Source of the DNA: Rhodoferax sp. GW822-FHT02A01 | GTDB taxonomy: Bacteria; Pseudomonadota; Gammaproteobacteria; Burkholderiales; Burkholderiaceae_C | DNA: 64,000 bases | Assembly: GCF_038784515.1 (NCBI RefSeq) | Contig: NZ_CP152376.1 | Coordinates: 1,860,001 to 1,924,000 of the forward strand | Direction of reading: 5' to 3' | Part shown: piece by piece, positions 1-8,398 of the stretch | Position numbering within the stretch: position 1 is the first letter of the stretch | Layout: the number at the start of each line of letters is the position of its first letter | The notes under the pieces: generated by a model | Seen by the model: the letters and a program-made list of their open reading frames with translations, nothing else | What the model was told of the DNA's origin: nothing | Database searches by the model: none | Made by a program: the position numbers and the translations under genes

Positions 1-609
1 TTCTACACCGAAATTTCCGGCACCCGCAGCAGCTACGGTGTGGATGAAGTGGACGGCCAGTTGCGCGGTCTGGTGTTGCAAAACATCAGTGCTGCCATCG
101 CTGGCAGCGGCGTGGCATTCCTGGATCTGGCGGCGAATCAGGTGGCGTTTGCGCAGGCGCTGACCCAGCAGCTTGCGCCCGAGTTCGAAAAAATCGGTCT
201 CAAGCTCGAGGGTATGACGGTGCAGAGCGTGTCCCTGCCCGAAGAGCTGCAAAAGGTGCTGGACCAGAAGATCGGCATGGGCATGGTCGGTGGCGACATG
301 GGCAAGTTCATGCAGTACCAGACGGCGCAGGCCATTCCAAAGTTTGCCGAGGGCGCAGGCCATGGCGGCGGCGTGGCAGGGGACGCCATGGGGCTGGGTG
401 CCGGTGTGGCCCTGGGCCAGGTGCTGGCGCAGAACCTGCAGGCCGGTTTGCAGGCTGCACCTGCGGGCGCGCAAGCCGCTGTTGCGGGCGTGAAGCCCGA
501 CGAGGTCATGGCCACACTGGAAAAGCTCGCCGACCTCAAGGCCAAGGGCATCCTCACCCAGGAAGAGTTTGACGCCAAGAAGGCCGAACTGCTCAAGAAA
601 CTGGTCTAG
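1..609 (+). CDS. SPFH/YdjI-like 'virion core' family protein with C-terminal SHOCT domain, 5' end missing
   Basis: The reading frame is open from base 1, so the gene starts before the window; 202 codons are visible. The visible part looks like the end of a band-7/SPFH domain, with a stretch that reads as membrane-scaffold surface, followed by an Ala/Gly-rich linker at about residues 105-155. The last 30 residues match a SHOCT short C-terminal domain: leucine-rich, with 'KGILTQEEFDAKKAELL'. SPFH-SHOCT proteins of the YdjI type are cytoplasmic, membrane-associated scaffolds thought to sit at membranes and recruit partners. The gene lies 16 bp before a DUF4178 gene, which is the family's usual neighbour, so the two probably form an operon. 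The enzymatic role is unknown. Confidence 0.8.
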   Translation, partial: FYTEISGTRSSYGVDEVDGQLRGLVLQNISAAIAGSGVAFLDLAANQVAFAQALTQQLAPEFEKIGLKLEGMTVQSVSLPEELQKVLDQKIGMGMVGGDMGKFMQYQTAQAIPKFAEGAGHGGGVAGDAMGLGAGVALGQVLAQNLQAGLQAAPAGAQAAVAGVKPDEVMATLEKLADLKAKGILTQEEFDAKKAELLKKLV

Positions 610-625
610 CCCTTTGTAGCAGGGA

Positions 626-2158
626 GTGGCCACCGACAACCTTCAGCGCAGCTATCGGGCGCCCTGCCCGGGGTGTGGCGCGCCAGTCGATTTCCGCAGC
701 GCCCAGTCCACCCATGCCATTTGCGCGTATTGCCGCAGCATGGTGGTGCGTGATGGCGAGGTGCTCAAGCGCATCGGCAAGATGGCCGAGCTGTTCGACG
801 ACCACAGCCCATTGCAACTGCAAACCTCCGGGACCTGGAACGGCAACGGCTTCACCCTGGTGGGCCGGCTGCAATACAAGTACGACGAAGGCACCTGGAC
901 CGAGTGGCATGCGCTGTTGGCCGACGGCAGCAGCGCCTTTCTGAGCGAAGACAACGGCGCCTATGTATTCGGCACCGACCTGCCGACTCCGCGCGAAATA
1001 CCCGCGCCAGAAACTTTCCGCGTAGGCGCCACCACGGCCATCAATGGCAAGTCGTATGCCGTAGCCTCCAACCAGCAGGCGGTGTTCATGGCGGCACAGG
1101 GCGAGCTGCCGCACCTGCCCGAGCTGGGCCGCCCATTTGCCCTGGTGGAGTTGCGCAGCCAGAGCGGCGAAGTGCGCGACGCGGGCGAGGTGCTCAGCAT
1201 CGATTACAGCCGCACACCGCCGGCCCTGAGTGCGGGCAGTGCGGTGTTGCTGGAAGACCTCAAGCTCTCGGGCCTGCGGGATGAGCAGACCAAAGAGGAA
1301 AGCGGGCGGGCCTTCAATTGCCCCAACTGTGGTGCCACTCTGACCCTGCAGCTGTCCACCACCCAGAGCATGACCTGCGGCTCCTGCCACAGCATCATCG
1401 ATGTCTCCCAAGGTCTAGGCGGCGAGCTGCGCCACGCCACGCAGGATGAGCCGGTACAACCGCTCATCGCGCTGGGCAGCACCGGCACCCTGCAGGGGGT
1501 GGAGTGGCAGGTGGTGGGTTTTCAGCACCGCATGGGCATGGACCCGGCCGACACCAGCGAACAATTCGGCTGGGAGGAGTACCTGCTCTACAACCGCAAG
1601 CGTGGGTTCACCTTTCTGGTGGACAGCACGGAGGGCTGGAGCGTGGTCAAACCCGCCACCGGCGCACCCGTGGTCAGCAGCAACGGCCAGAGCGCAAGCT
1701 ACCTGGGCACGCGCTACCAGCTCAAGGAAAGCTACAGCGCCGAAACCAACTACGTGGTGGGCGAGTTCTATTGGCAGGTGCACCGCGGCCAGCGCACCAG
1801 CAACCGCGACTACGCCAGTGGCAGAAGCATTCTTTCCATGGAGCAGTCGCCCCAGGAGCTGACCTGGTCGGTGGGTTCCATGGTCTCCAGCGACACGGTG
1901 ACCCAGGCCTTCAAGCTGCAGGACCGCAAGGAACTGCTGCAACGCAGTGACGTCAAACCCTTTGCTGCCAGCGGCGCGTTCTGGATGCGCCCGGACTTCT
2001 GGGTGTTCGTTGTCATCGTGCTCATCATGCTGTCCATCGCCACCTGCTCGAACGACTGCGACCCGAATACGCAGGACTGCTCCAGCTCATCCTCCAACTA
2101 TGGGCGCACTTCGGGTGGGTCGTTTGGCGGGTTCTCCACCGGTGGTGGGCATAAGTAG
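626..2158 (+). CDS. DUF4178 domain protein with two zinc ribbons and a C-terminal membrane anchor
   Basis: The product has 510 residues. The start is GTG at 626, the first possible start after an in-frame stop at 617; AGGGA lies immediately before it, closer than usual. Two Cys4 zinc-ribbon modules are visible: CPGC/CAYC near residues 14-35 and CPNC/CGSC near 230-258. Each is followed by a beta-rich DUF4178 segment with the 'Y.EGTW.EWHALLADG' and 'GWEEYLLYN' type motifs. A hydrophobic helix at about residues 455-473 is followed by a Ser/Gly-rich tail. Families with DUF4178 are encoded beside SPFH, DUF350 and spermidine-synthase-like proteins. Here the SPFH gene is directly upstream and the other two lie 17 kb downstream. 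A role in an envelope or membrane-stress complex is inferred. Confidence 0.75.
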   Translation: MATDNLQRSYRAPCPGCGAPVDFRSAQSTHAICAYCRSMVVRDGEVLKRIGKMAELFDDHSPLQLQTSGTWNGNGFTLVGRLQYKYDEGTWTEWHALLADGSSAFLSEDNGAYVFGTDLPTPREIPAPETFRVGATTAINGKSYAVASNQQAVFMAAQGELPHLPELGRPFALVELRSQSGEVRDAGEVLSIDYSRTPPALSAGSAVLLEDLKLSGLRDEQTKEESGRAFNCPNCGATLTLQLSTTQSMTCGSCHSIIDVSQGLGGELRHATQDEPVQPLIALGSTGTLQGVEWQVVGFQHRMGMDPADTSEQFGWEEYLLYNRKRGFTFLVDSTEGWSVVKPATGAPVVSSNGQSASYLGTRYQLKESYSAETNYVVGEFYWQVHRGQRTSNRDYASGRSILSMEQSPQELTWSVGSMVSSDTVTQAFKLQDRKELLQRSDVKPFAASGAFWMRPDFWVFVVIVLIMLSIATCSNDCDPNTQDCSSSSSNYGRTSGGSFGGFSTGGGHK

Positions 2159-2251
2159 CCATGTACGGCAGAGGTTTTCGCAGAATGCCTCGAAATATGT
2201 GTAACAAACTTCGGCCCACCCTGATTGGCCGCATTGCCCGAGAGAAAATCG

Positions 2252-2275
2252 GCACCGATACGCGACAATCGGTGC
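2252..2275. promoter_or_regulatory. Perfect 8-bp inverted repeat upstream of the carboxypeptidase gene
   Basis: GCACCGAT at 2252-2259 and ATCGGTGC at 2268-2275 are perfect inverted copies with an 8-nt spacer. The right arm ends 16 nt before the ATG at 2292. It could be an operator or an mRNA hairpin covering the ribosome-binding region. No strong Shine-Dalgarno sequence is visible between it and the start. Confidence 0.4.
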
Positions 2276-2291
2276 TCTGCCTGAAATCACA

Positions 2292-3554
2292 ATGCAAACC
2301 AAAACTTTCCCCATTCTCCCCATCGTCTTTGCAATCGCTGCTGCCACCCTGATTCCCGGTACTGCCTCCTTCGCAGCCAGCCACCACGCAACCAAGTCCA
2401 AGCCCGTTGCCAAACCTGCAGCCGCAAAGAAGGCCGCTGCTGCCGATAGCGGCTTGCCCCCGCTCGCCGCCCAGACCACTCTGGCAGCCAATCCACCCGA
2501 GCTGCCCGCCAAGGCATGGCTGCTGATGGACTTCGACTCCGGTGAGGTGCTTGCTGCGGCCAACCCCGACGAACCCCTGCCACCGGCCTCGCTGACCAAG
2601 ATGATGACCAGCTACCTGGTCGAGCAGGCGCTGCGCTCCGGCAAGCTCAAGCAGACGGATCTGGTCTCGGTCAGTGAGAACGCCTGGTGCCGCGGCTCCA
2701 GTACCGAGTCGTGCATGTACCTGCCGCTGAACAGCCAGGCCACGGTGATCGACATCCTGCGCGGCATCATCATCCAGTCGGGCAATGACGCATCCAAGGC
2801 AATCGCCGAGCACATGGCCGGTACCGAAGAAGGCTTTGCCAAGCTGATGAATGCCGAAGCCCAGCGCCTGGGCATGACGCACACGCATTTCGTGAACCCC
2901 ACGGGCCTGCCCGACCCGGCGCACAAGTCGTCGGCGCGTGACCTCGCCATCCTGGCGCGCGCCATCATCCGCGATAGCGTTGACTACTACCCGATCTACG
3001 CAGAGCGGGATTTCAAGTACAACGGCATCAAGCAGGGCAACCGCAATGCCCTGCTCTACACCGACCCTACGGTTGACGGACTGAAGACCGGTCACACCGA
3101 AGATGCCGGTTACTGCCTGGTCACTTCCTCCAAGCGCAACGGAATGCGCCTGATCACGGTCATTCTCAATACCCACAGCGCCCAGGCACGGGCCGACGAA
3201 ACGCGCGCGCTGCTCGGTTGGGGCTTCAGCAGCTTTGAGAAGGTCACGCCGATTCAGCCGAACACGGTGGTCGCAACGGCCAAGGTCAGCTTCGGCAAGG
3301 CAGACACGGTAGCCGCCGGACTGGGCGAACCCTGGATGCTGACCGTGCCACGCGGACAGCAGGTGCAGACCTCGGTAGAGGTCAAGCCGGGCCTGGAGGC
3401 TCCGGTGGCCAAGGGCGCCGTCATCGGCAAGGTGATTGCAACCTCGAACGGCAAGCCAGTAGGCGAAGCGCCGCTCGTTGCACAGGCTGAAGTGGAGCGC
3501 TCAGGCCTGCTGCTGCGCGCCTGGCAGCACGTGACCAAGCTTTTCGGAAAGTAA
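2292..3554 (+). CDS. D-alanyl-D-alanine carboxypeptidase (PBP5/6 family, peptidase S11; dacA/dacC-like)
   Basis: This is a 420-residue periplasmic serine carboxypeptidase that removes the terminal D-Ala from peptidoglycan pentapeptides. A signal peptide covers roughly residues 1-29 and is followed by an Ala/Lys-rich linker. The active-site motifs are intact: SLTKMMT (the SxxK motif) near residue 99, SGN near 161 and KTGHTEDAG near 261. A PBP5 C-terminal beta domain and a C-terminal amphipathic end follow; the end would peripherally anchor the protein to the inner membrane. The length fits the family. The gene reads toward a penicillin-binding protein 1A tail, and the ancestral neighbour was probably the intact PBP1A gene now at 17040. 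Confidence 0.93.
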   Translation: MQTKTFPILPIVFAIAAATLIPGTASFAASHHATKSKPVAKPAAAKKAAAADSGLPPLAAQTTLAANPPELPAKAWLLMDFDSGEVLAAANPDEPLPPASLTKMMTSYLVEQALRSGKLKQTDLVSVSENAWCRGSSTESCMYLPLNSQATVIDILRGIIIQSGNDASKAIAEHMAGTEEGFAKLMNAEAQRLGMTHTHFVNPTGLPDPAHKSSARDLAILARAIIRDSVDYYPIYAERDFKYNGIKQGNRNALLYTDPTVDGLKTGHTEDAGYCLVTSSKRNGMRLITVILNTHSAQARADETRALLGWGFSSFEKVTPIQPNTVVATAKVSFGKADTVAAGLGEPWMLTVPRGQQVQTSVEVKPGLEAPVAKGAVIGKVIATSNGKPVGEAPLVAQAEVERSGLLLRAWQHVTKLFGK

Positions 3555-3566
3555 GCGCCGACAGGC

Positions 3567-3735
3567 CTACTTTCCTCCGAACAAATCCTTCAACCGTTCC
3601 AGCAGATCCAGGTCAATCGGCTTGGCTGCTGTGTTGCCCTGGAACTCGTCATAGACCCAGTCGCCCTGCACCTGTGACACGCCTGTGGGTTGGGGTATTT
3701 GGTTGGGGTATTTGATAGGGGGGGCGCCCTTGAGC
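3567..3735 (-). pseudogene. Truncated duplicate of the PBP1A 3' end (left member of a long direct repeat)
   Basis: Read on the minus strand, this stretch encodes the last ~45 residues of the PBP1A at 17040-19331, ending in the identical 'LLERLKDLFGGK' and TAG stop. The first ~130 bp differ from the right copy by only a handful of mostly synonymous changes. The rest is more diverged and carries a 13-bp tandem duplication (net +12 bp) near 3678-3703. Homology stops at 'gcccttgagc' (3726-3735). Upstream sequence is unrelated, so no functional gene remains. Both copies have the same orientation, as expected for a block inserted at or near the 3' end of the PBP1A gene. Confidence 0.85.
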
Positions 3736-3823
3736 AAGAAAGCATTCAGGGCGACAAGATGTCGATCAATGAAACGATTTGGTTCGGTGCGCCGCCGAAC
3801 ATTCTTTGCATCTCCGCATTCAT

Positions 3824-4207
3824 TCAAGAAGTCTCGCGCCCCCCGGTTTTCCGTGCCGTGTAAATAAAAAAGCCACCGATTGATCCAAGGTTTTTCTTTA
3901 GAAACTGTCGGAAGGTTTGGGTGCAGCTGCTACAGGGAATTCGCTCGGAGACAAGCGTAAGAAACCCCGGCGTATTGTTCCGCTGCTGGATTTTTTCGGA
4001 CGAAATCAGAAGATGAAGGTAGTTCACGACAAGGTGTTCAGAGTCATGACGACGGTCATCACCTTCGCTGCACTTTGTCTGAAAGATGGGATTGAACTCA
4101 TGCGTCCACTCGAATAGCGTCCATTCTTGTCCTCCGAGTCTGCGTTGATCTGGGAATCCGGTTGCGTGTACCTTGAAGGAGAGACTCTGGGCAATCCACG
4201 CTCTATG
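3824..4207 (-). pseudogene. Decayed fragment of a toxin-type deaminase-fold protein
   Basis: A 128-codon minus-strand frame is open between a TGA at 4208-4210 and its own TGA at 3824-3826. It has no ATG; a GTG exists only at 4027, after the first catalytic motif. The translation contains 'RRHDSEHLVVNYL' and, about 40 residues later, 'SERIPCSSCTQTFRQF'. This is the zinc-binding H-x-E plus P-C-x2-C arrangement of the cytidine-deaminase fold, in the spacing and style of polymorphic-toxin deaminases (Toxin-deaminase/BURPS668_1122-like). The N-terminal part of any parent protein is missing, so it is read as a remnant. The base composition is lower in GC than the flanks. No immunity gene was recognised nearby. 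Confidence 0.55.
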
Positions 4208-4210
4208 TCA

Positions 4211-4467
4211 TGTTGTCACAGGTCAAAGCGACCTTTGCCAGATTGCCTTGCAGCACGGAGCCCTTCGCGACATCAAGCAAGCGCGGTGCATGGTGGCCTG
4301 CTCTTGCCGTGCCGTTGTGAGGCTTTTCCGAACCGTTCAACGTCGCACCGACAGCGCTGTGCAATGTGTATTCCGCGTTCTTTCCAACGATCAACAGATG
4401 GCTAACTGCATTAGCGAGAACATCAGGATTACGCGGCTTGGGGCCCATGGCATCTTCAACTTTGCCG
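4211..4467. other. Non-coding or degraded stretch inside the inserted block
   Basis: This lies between the deaminase remnant and the end of the iclR-type gene. Short frames exist on both strands, but none has a start, ribosome-binding site or recognisable family. It is probably residue of earlier rearrangement. Together with 3736-3823 it contains no supported gene. Confidence 0.4.
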
Positions 4468-5247
4468 TCAACGCTTGATGGACGCTTGAAGCTTCCCTCC
4501 ATGGGTGAGCAGCAGCTTCTCGATCGTTGGTCGCATGGCCTTGAAACGCTGGGTGGGAACTGGAACGGAGATCGCGGCGATTTCTCCACTGGGCAGGCTG
4601 AGTGCCATGGCCACCGCGCAGATGCCCATCGAGTTTTCTTCGACGTCGGCACCGATGCCACTCTCGCGTACCACTGCAATCTCCTCGACCAGGTCCGTCC
4701 ATGTCGTGATGGTGTTGGGGGTCATGCGGGCGAATGACATGCGTGGACGCAGCGCGAGCATGTCGGCGTCGGACATGGCTGCTAGCATGGCTTTGCCAGG
4801 GGCCGTGGAGTGCAGGCTGAATGAAACGCCGATGCCGGATTCCGCCTTCAGGCGGTGTCCCCCCACCACCTGGTCTACGAACACCAGCTTGTTGCCGTCC
4901 AGCAGTGACAGGTCCACGGTTTCCCCACTGAGCAGCGAGATCTCCTGCAGGGTGGGGCGAGCGACTTCGGAGATTTCAAATCGCGTAGCGGCGGCCAGCG
5001 CGAGCAAGGCCGGACCCAGGCGTACTCCGCGGGTGGGTGAGGCCGAGATGACAAGGTTTTCATCGTCCAGCGCGGCAACGATGCGTTGAATCGTGGACCG
5101 GGGCAGCTTCAACAGCTTCGCCAATTCGCCCAGTGACAAGCCAGCTGGGTGCTCCCGCAATTTCTGCAGCACGGCCGCTGCACGCGCAATTACCTGAATC
5201 CCTCCCTTGCTGGCGGACTCATCGGCCAATTCGTCTTCTGTGGTCAT
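4468..5247 (-). CDS. IclR-family transcriptional regulator
   Basis: The product has 259 residues. The start is ATG at 5247, chosen because GGAG lies 8 nt upstream; a longer in-frame extension to 5388 lacks family similarity. The N-terminal winged helix-turn-helix spans residues 15-75, with 'LSLGELAKLLKLPRSTIQR' as the recognition part. The IclR effector-binding domain follows, with 'VARPTLQEIS', 'GISFSLHSTAPGKAMLAA'-like and 'SVPVPTQRF' signatures. IclR proteins bind palindromes between divergent promoters and respond to a pathway intermediate. It is divergent from the catabolic operon beginning at 5456, with a palindrome between them, so it most likely controls that operon and itself. The effector cannot be read from sequence. 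Confidence 0.9.
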   Translation of the reverse strand: MTTEDELADESASKGGIQVIARAAAVLQKLREHPAGLSLGELAKLLKLPRSTIQRIVAALDDENLVISASPTRGVRLGPALLALAAATRFEISEVARPTLQEISLLSGETVDLSLLDGNKLVFVDQVVGGHRLKAESGIGVSFSLHSTAPGKAMLAAMSDADMLALRPRMSFARMTPNTITTWTDLVEEIAVVRESGIGADVEENSMGICAVAMALSLPSGEIAAISVPVPTQRFKAMRPTIEKLLLTHGGKLQASIKR

Positions 5248-5350
5248 GCAAGTTTTCTCCTTGTCCAAGTGTGCCAGCAGAACGCGTTGGTCATGCACGC
5301 GCGGGTTTACCCGATGCGGGTATGTCCCAGTTCCTGGCCCCCAAGTCGAT

Positions 5351-5415
5351 CGATACATTACGCCACATTGAATCGCATAACGATACAACTGTATCGCAAT
5401 ACGGTTCAGTATAAC
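5351..5415. promoter_or_regulatory. Putative IclR operator and catabolic promoter region
   Basis: CGATACA at 5381-5387 and TGTATCG at 5390-5396 form a perfect inverted repeat with a 2-nt spacer. A further CGATACA half-site lies at 5351-5357. A TATAAC hexamer at 5410-5415 lies just downstream in the direction of the cyclase gene. This layout suits binding by the divergently encoded IclR protein; the pairing is inferred. Confidence 0.55.
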
Positions 5416-5455
5416 AGATCAAATTTTCAAATCCGTCAGCAACAAGGAGCCTGTG

Positions 5456-6292
5456 ATGATTAATGTGCGCGGCACGATGTACGAAGAGAACCTCAACAAC
5501 AAGATGGGGTTGGAGTTTTATGACCTGAGTCATCCCTGGGGTTTGGGACAGCCCTGCTGGCCCTACTTCGAAGATGTCAAGATCGAACGGCTGCACACCA
5601 TGGCCCGTTCCGGCGTGCTGACCCAGAAGATCACGACCGTGATGCACTCGGGCACCCACATCGATGCGCCGGCGCACGTCGTGGAAGGCACCGCGTTCAT
5701 GGACGAAGTGCCGTTGCCGCACTTCTTCGGCACCGGAGTGGTGGTGTCCATCCCCAAGAAAAAGTGGGAAGTGATTACCGCTGCCGACCTGGAGGCCGCA
5801 AGTCCGCAAATTCGCGAGGGCGACATCGTCATCGTCAACACCGGTTGGCATAAGCACTACGGCGACAACCGCATGTATTACGCCTATTCCCCCGGCTTCT
5901 ACAAAGAGGCCGGCGAATGGTTTGCCAAGAAGAAGGTCAAGATGATTGGCAGCGACACGCAAGCCCTGGACCATCCGCTGGGTACGGCCATTGGCCCACA
6001 TGGCCCCGGATGGCCCAATGGCCTTCTGCCCGACATCAACCGTGAATACGAACGGGAAACCGGCCGCAAGGTGATCGAAGACTTCCCTGAGTGGGAGCCC
6101 TGCCACCAGGCCATCCTGAAGCAAGGCATCTGCGGCTTCGAAAACGTGGGTGGCGACATCGACAAAGTCACCGGCAAACGCGTGACCTTCGCCGCCTTTC
6201 CGTGGCGCTGGACCAAAGGCGATGGATGCATCGTGCGCCTCGTGGCCATCGTGGACCCGAGCGGCCAATACCGTTTCGAGACGGGCAAGTAA
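5456..6292 (+). CDS. Cyclase-family metal-dependent hydrolase (kynurenine formamidase/isatin hydrolase superfamily)
   Basis: The product has 278 residues. ATG at 5456 is chosen over GTG 5453 because GGAG at 5446-5449 then has a 6-nt spacing. The signature 'HSGTHIDAPAH' at about residues 63-73 supplies the HxGTHxDxPxH metal site of this superfamily (PF04199). Members hydrolyse amides, cyclic imides or lactam-like rings. The C-terminal half holds 'GSDTQALDHPLGT' and 'HQAILKQGICGFENVG', also typical. It is the first gene of the catabolic run and probably makes or opens a ring or amide early in the pathway. The substrate is unknown. Confidence 0.88.
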   Translation: MINVRGTMYEENLNNKMGLEFYDLSHPWGLGQPCWPYFEDVKIERLHTMARSGVLTQKITTVMHSGTHIDAPAHVVEGTAFMDEVPLPHFFGTGVVVSIPKKKWEVITAADLEAASPQIREGDIVIVNTGWHKHYGDNRMYYAYSPGFYKEAGEWFAKKKVKMIGSDTQALDHPLGTAIGPHGPGWPNGLLPDINREYERETGRKVIEDFPEWEPCHQAILKQGICGFENVGGDIDKVTGKRVTFAAFPWRWTKGDGCIVRLVAIVDPSGQYRFETGK

Positions 6293-6310
6293 GCACAGGG
6301 AGCGGATGCG

Positions 6311-6667
6311 ATGAAGGTCAAACGTTTCCCGGATGCGCAAGCCTATGTGGCACCCAACCACTATGAGATGCGCTCCCTGCGGTTGCAAGGGTTTGAAGAG
6401 GGTGGTCCGGAGTCGTTCTGGACGGGGCTGTCGCACTTTCTTCCCGGTGGAGGTGCCGGGCCTGACTCGTCTCCGCTGGAAAAGGTCTATGTAGTGGTCG
6501 CGGGTGAATTGACCGTGGCCGTTGGCGGTGAAGAAGTCGTTCTGGGGGCCATGGACAGTTGCTTCATCCCGGGTGGGGAAATACGTGAAGTCAAGAACCG
6601 CACGAACGCCGTCGCCAGCATGCTGGTGGTCATGCCGTATCCGCCAACCCAGCAGGGAGCCCAGTGA
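6311..6667 (+). CDS. Small cupin-domain protein with atypical metal site
   Basis: This is a 118-residue single-domain cupin, with AGGGAG ahead of ATG 6311. The fold is indicated by 'FLPGGGAG' and 'EKVYVVVAGELTVAVGGE' (residues 43-74), then 'GAMDSCFIPGGEIREVKN' (residues 79-96). The usual HxH of motif 1 is replaced by residues in 'PDSSP', and the histidine of motif 2 by Arg92; only the glutamate of motif 1 (Glu57) is retained. A canonical Fe/Mn dioxygenase role is therefore unlikely. It may be a metal-free or differently liganded isomerase, or a sensor. Its TGA overlaps the next gene's ATG, so the genes are translationally coupled. Confidence 0.8.
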   Translation: MKVKRFPDAQAYVAPNHYEMRSLRLQGFEEGGPESFWTGLSHFLPGGGAGPDSSPLEKVYVVVAGELTVAVGGEEVVLGAMDSCFIPGGEIREVKNRTNAVASMLVVMPYPPTQQGAQ

Positions 6668-7479
6668 TGGACGACGCAACACCTGATTGGCTGAAGAACC
6701 CGGCCCGGCTCTTTGACATACGCGGCAAAGTAGCAGTCGTGACCGGAGCCTCGGGCGCCTTTGGCATGTTGGCCGTCAAGGTATTGGCGGGCGCAGGGGC
6801 CAAGCTGGTTCTGGCCGCTGGAAACGGGAAGGCCCTTGATGAAGCAGCCGCAGCCTGCAATGCCATGGGCGCAGAGGTGGCCTGCGTAGCGCTGCGCCCG
6901 AACACGGAGGCGGACTGCGACACCATCATCCAGACCGGCATAGATGCATTCGGCGGAGTGGACATTCTGGTGGTGGGCTCCGGCATGAACGACCCCTGCC
7001 CCATCGTCGACATGCCACTGGAGCGATTTGAATCCGTCATGGACGGAAACGTCACGGGTGCATGGCTGATCTGCAGAGCCTTCGGCAAACACGCCATTGC
7101 CCGAGGACGTGGAGGCAAGGTGGTACTGGTCTCTTCTGCACGCGGCAAACTGGGCCATCCGGCGGGCTACAGCGCCTACTGCGCCTCCAAAGCGGCTACC
7201 GATGGCCTGACCCGGGCGCTGGGGTGCGAATGGGGCAAATACGGAATCACGGTGAATGCCATTGCGCCGACCGTCTTCCGATCTCCCCTGACCGCATGGA
7301 TGTTCGAGGACAACGAAAAGGCCAATGGCGTGCGGGCCGGCTTTCTATCCCGCGTACCGCTGGGGCGCCTGGGTGAACCGGAGGACCTGGCTGGTCCTCT
7401 CCTGTTCCTGGTGTCCAGGGCATCCGACTTCCATACCGGGCATACCGTCTATGCCGACGGTGGTTACACGGCGGGCTAG
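6667..7479 (+). CDS. Short-chain dehydrogenase/reductase (SDR)
   Basis: The product has 270 residues. ATG 6667 overlaps the cupin stop (TGATG). The Rossmann motif TGASGAFG is at residues 26-33. The catalytic set is 'VSSARGKLG' and 'YSAYCASK' (the YxxxK motif). The usual NNAG is changed to 'VGSGMND'. It most likely oxidises an alcohol or reduces a ketone of a pathway intermediate with NAD(P). It sits between the cupin gene and the hydroxyacyl dehydrogenase gene with almost no spacing, so it is a core operon member. Confidence 0.88.
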   Translation: MDDATPDWLKNPARLFDIRGKVAVVTGASGAFGMLAVKVLAGAGAKLVLAAGNGKALDEAAAACNAMGAEVACVALRPNTEADCDTIIQTGIDAFGGVDILVVGSGMNDPCPIVDMPLERFESVMDGNVTGAWLICRAFGKHAIARGRGGKVVLVSSARGKLGHPAGYSAYCASKAATDGLTRALGCEWGKYGITVNAIAPTVFRSPLTAWMFEDNEKANGVRAGFLSRVPLGRLGEPEDLAGPLLFLVSRASDFHTGHTVYADGGYTAG

Positions 7480-7481
7480 AC

Positions 7482-8387
7482 ATGCAACACATATCCGTCA
7501 TAGGTGCTGGCCTCATGGGCCATGGCATTGCACAGGTGTTCGCACTGGCAGGACGCATTGTGCGTGTCTACGACCCGGACCAGAAAGCGCTGATGTCGCT
7601 GCGTGAGCGCATAGAACGCAACCTGAAGGATTTGAAGCAGGACGTGAACGCTGCAACCCGGGTGTTTCCATCGGAAGACCTGGGAGAGTGCGTCAGCGGT
7701 GCGGATGTCGTATTTGAAGCGGGGCCGGAAAACCTCGCCTTCAAGCAACGCCTCTTTGTGCAGCTCGAGCAACTGGCGCCGCCGCATGCTCTGCTGGCAA
7801 GCAACACCTCGGTGATACCCATTACGGAAATCATGCGCAACGTCGGGACCGGGCACAGGGCCATGGGCACCCACTGGTGGAACCCGCCGTACCTGGTGCC
7901 GCTGGTCGAAGTGATCAAGACCCCCCACACCGATCCGCGGCTCGCACAAGACATGTTCAACCTGCTGGCAGAAGTAGGCAAGACGCCTGCCATGGTGGAA
8001 AAGGACATACCAGGGTTCATTGGCAACAGGCTGCAGCATGCCCTGTGGAGGGAGGCCATTGCATTGGTCGCCAGCGGCGTATGCGACGCCGAAACAGTGG
8101 ACACCGTTGTCAAGGCCAGTTTTGGTCGGCGTCTACCCGTTCTCGGGCCTTTGGAAAACGCAGACCTGGTTGGAATCGAGCTGACCCAGGCGATTCACCA
8201 GACGGTACTTCCCTTTATCGACCACACCCCAGGCCCATCACCGTACCTGCAACGCCTGATCGACGACGGCAGGCTGGGAATGAAAAGCGGTGAAGGCTTC
8301 AGAACCTGGACACCTGAACAGCAAGACGAACTACGCGCCAAGGTCTTGTCCCATCTCAAAGCAATGAACGTGGCGGAAGGCCGCTAA
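7482..8387 (+). CDS. 3-hydroxyacyl dehydrogenase (3-hydroxybutyryl-CoA/carnitine dehydrogenase family)
   Basis: The product has 301 residues. The N-terminal NAD-binding motif is GAGLMGHGIA (residues 8-17). The catalytic histidine lies in 'GTHWWNPPYLVPLVEV' (His131), and 'DIPGFIGNRLQHALWREA' opens the C-terminal domain. The 'HWWNPP' form with 'YLVPLVEV' resembles the CoA-independent carnitine 3-dehydrogenase branch more than FadB-type 'HFFNPV' enzymes. A next-door BKACE enzyme would cleave the resulting beta-keto acid, the same pairing used for carnitine breakdown. The substrate is inferred to be a 3-hydroxy acid, but a CoA thioester cannot be excluded. Confidence 0.87.
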   Translation: MQHISVIGAGLMGHGIAQVFALAGRIVRVYDPDQKALMSLRERIERNLKDLKQDVNAATRVFPSEDLGECVSGADVVFEAGPENLAFKQRLFVQLEQLAPPHALLASNTSVIPITEIMRNVGTGHRAMGTHWWNPPYLVPLVEVIKTPHTDPRLAQDMFNLLAEVGKTPAMVEKDIPGFIGNRLQHALWREAIALVASGVCDAETVDTVVKASFGRRLPVLGPLENADLVGIELTQAIHQTVLPFIDHTPGPSPYLQRLIDDGRLGMKSGEGFRTWTPEQQDELRAKVLSHLKAMNVAEGR

Positions 8388-8398
8388 AGGAATACATC

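Noticed and set aside
3567..3827. 86-residue minus-strand ORF taken as a small gene
   Set aside because: Its C-terminal half is the duplicated PBP1A tail and the upstream part is unrelated sequence, so it is a junction artefact.
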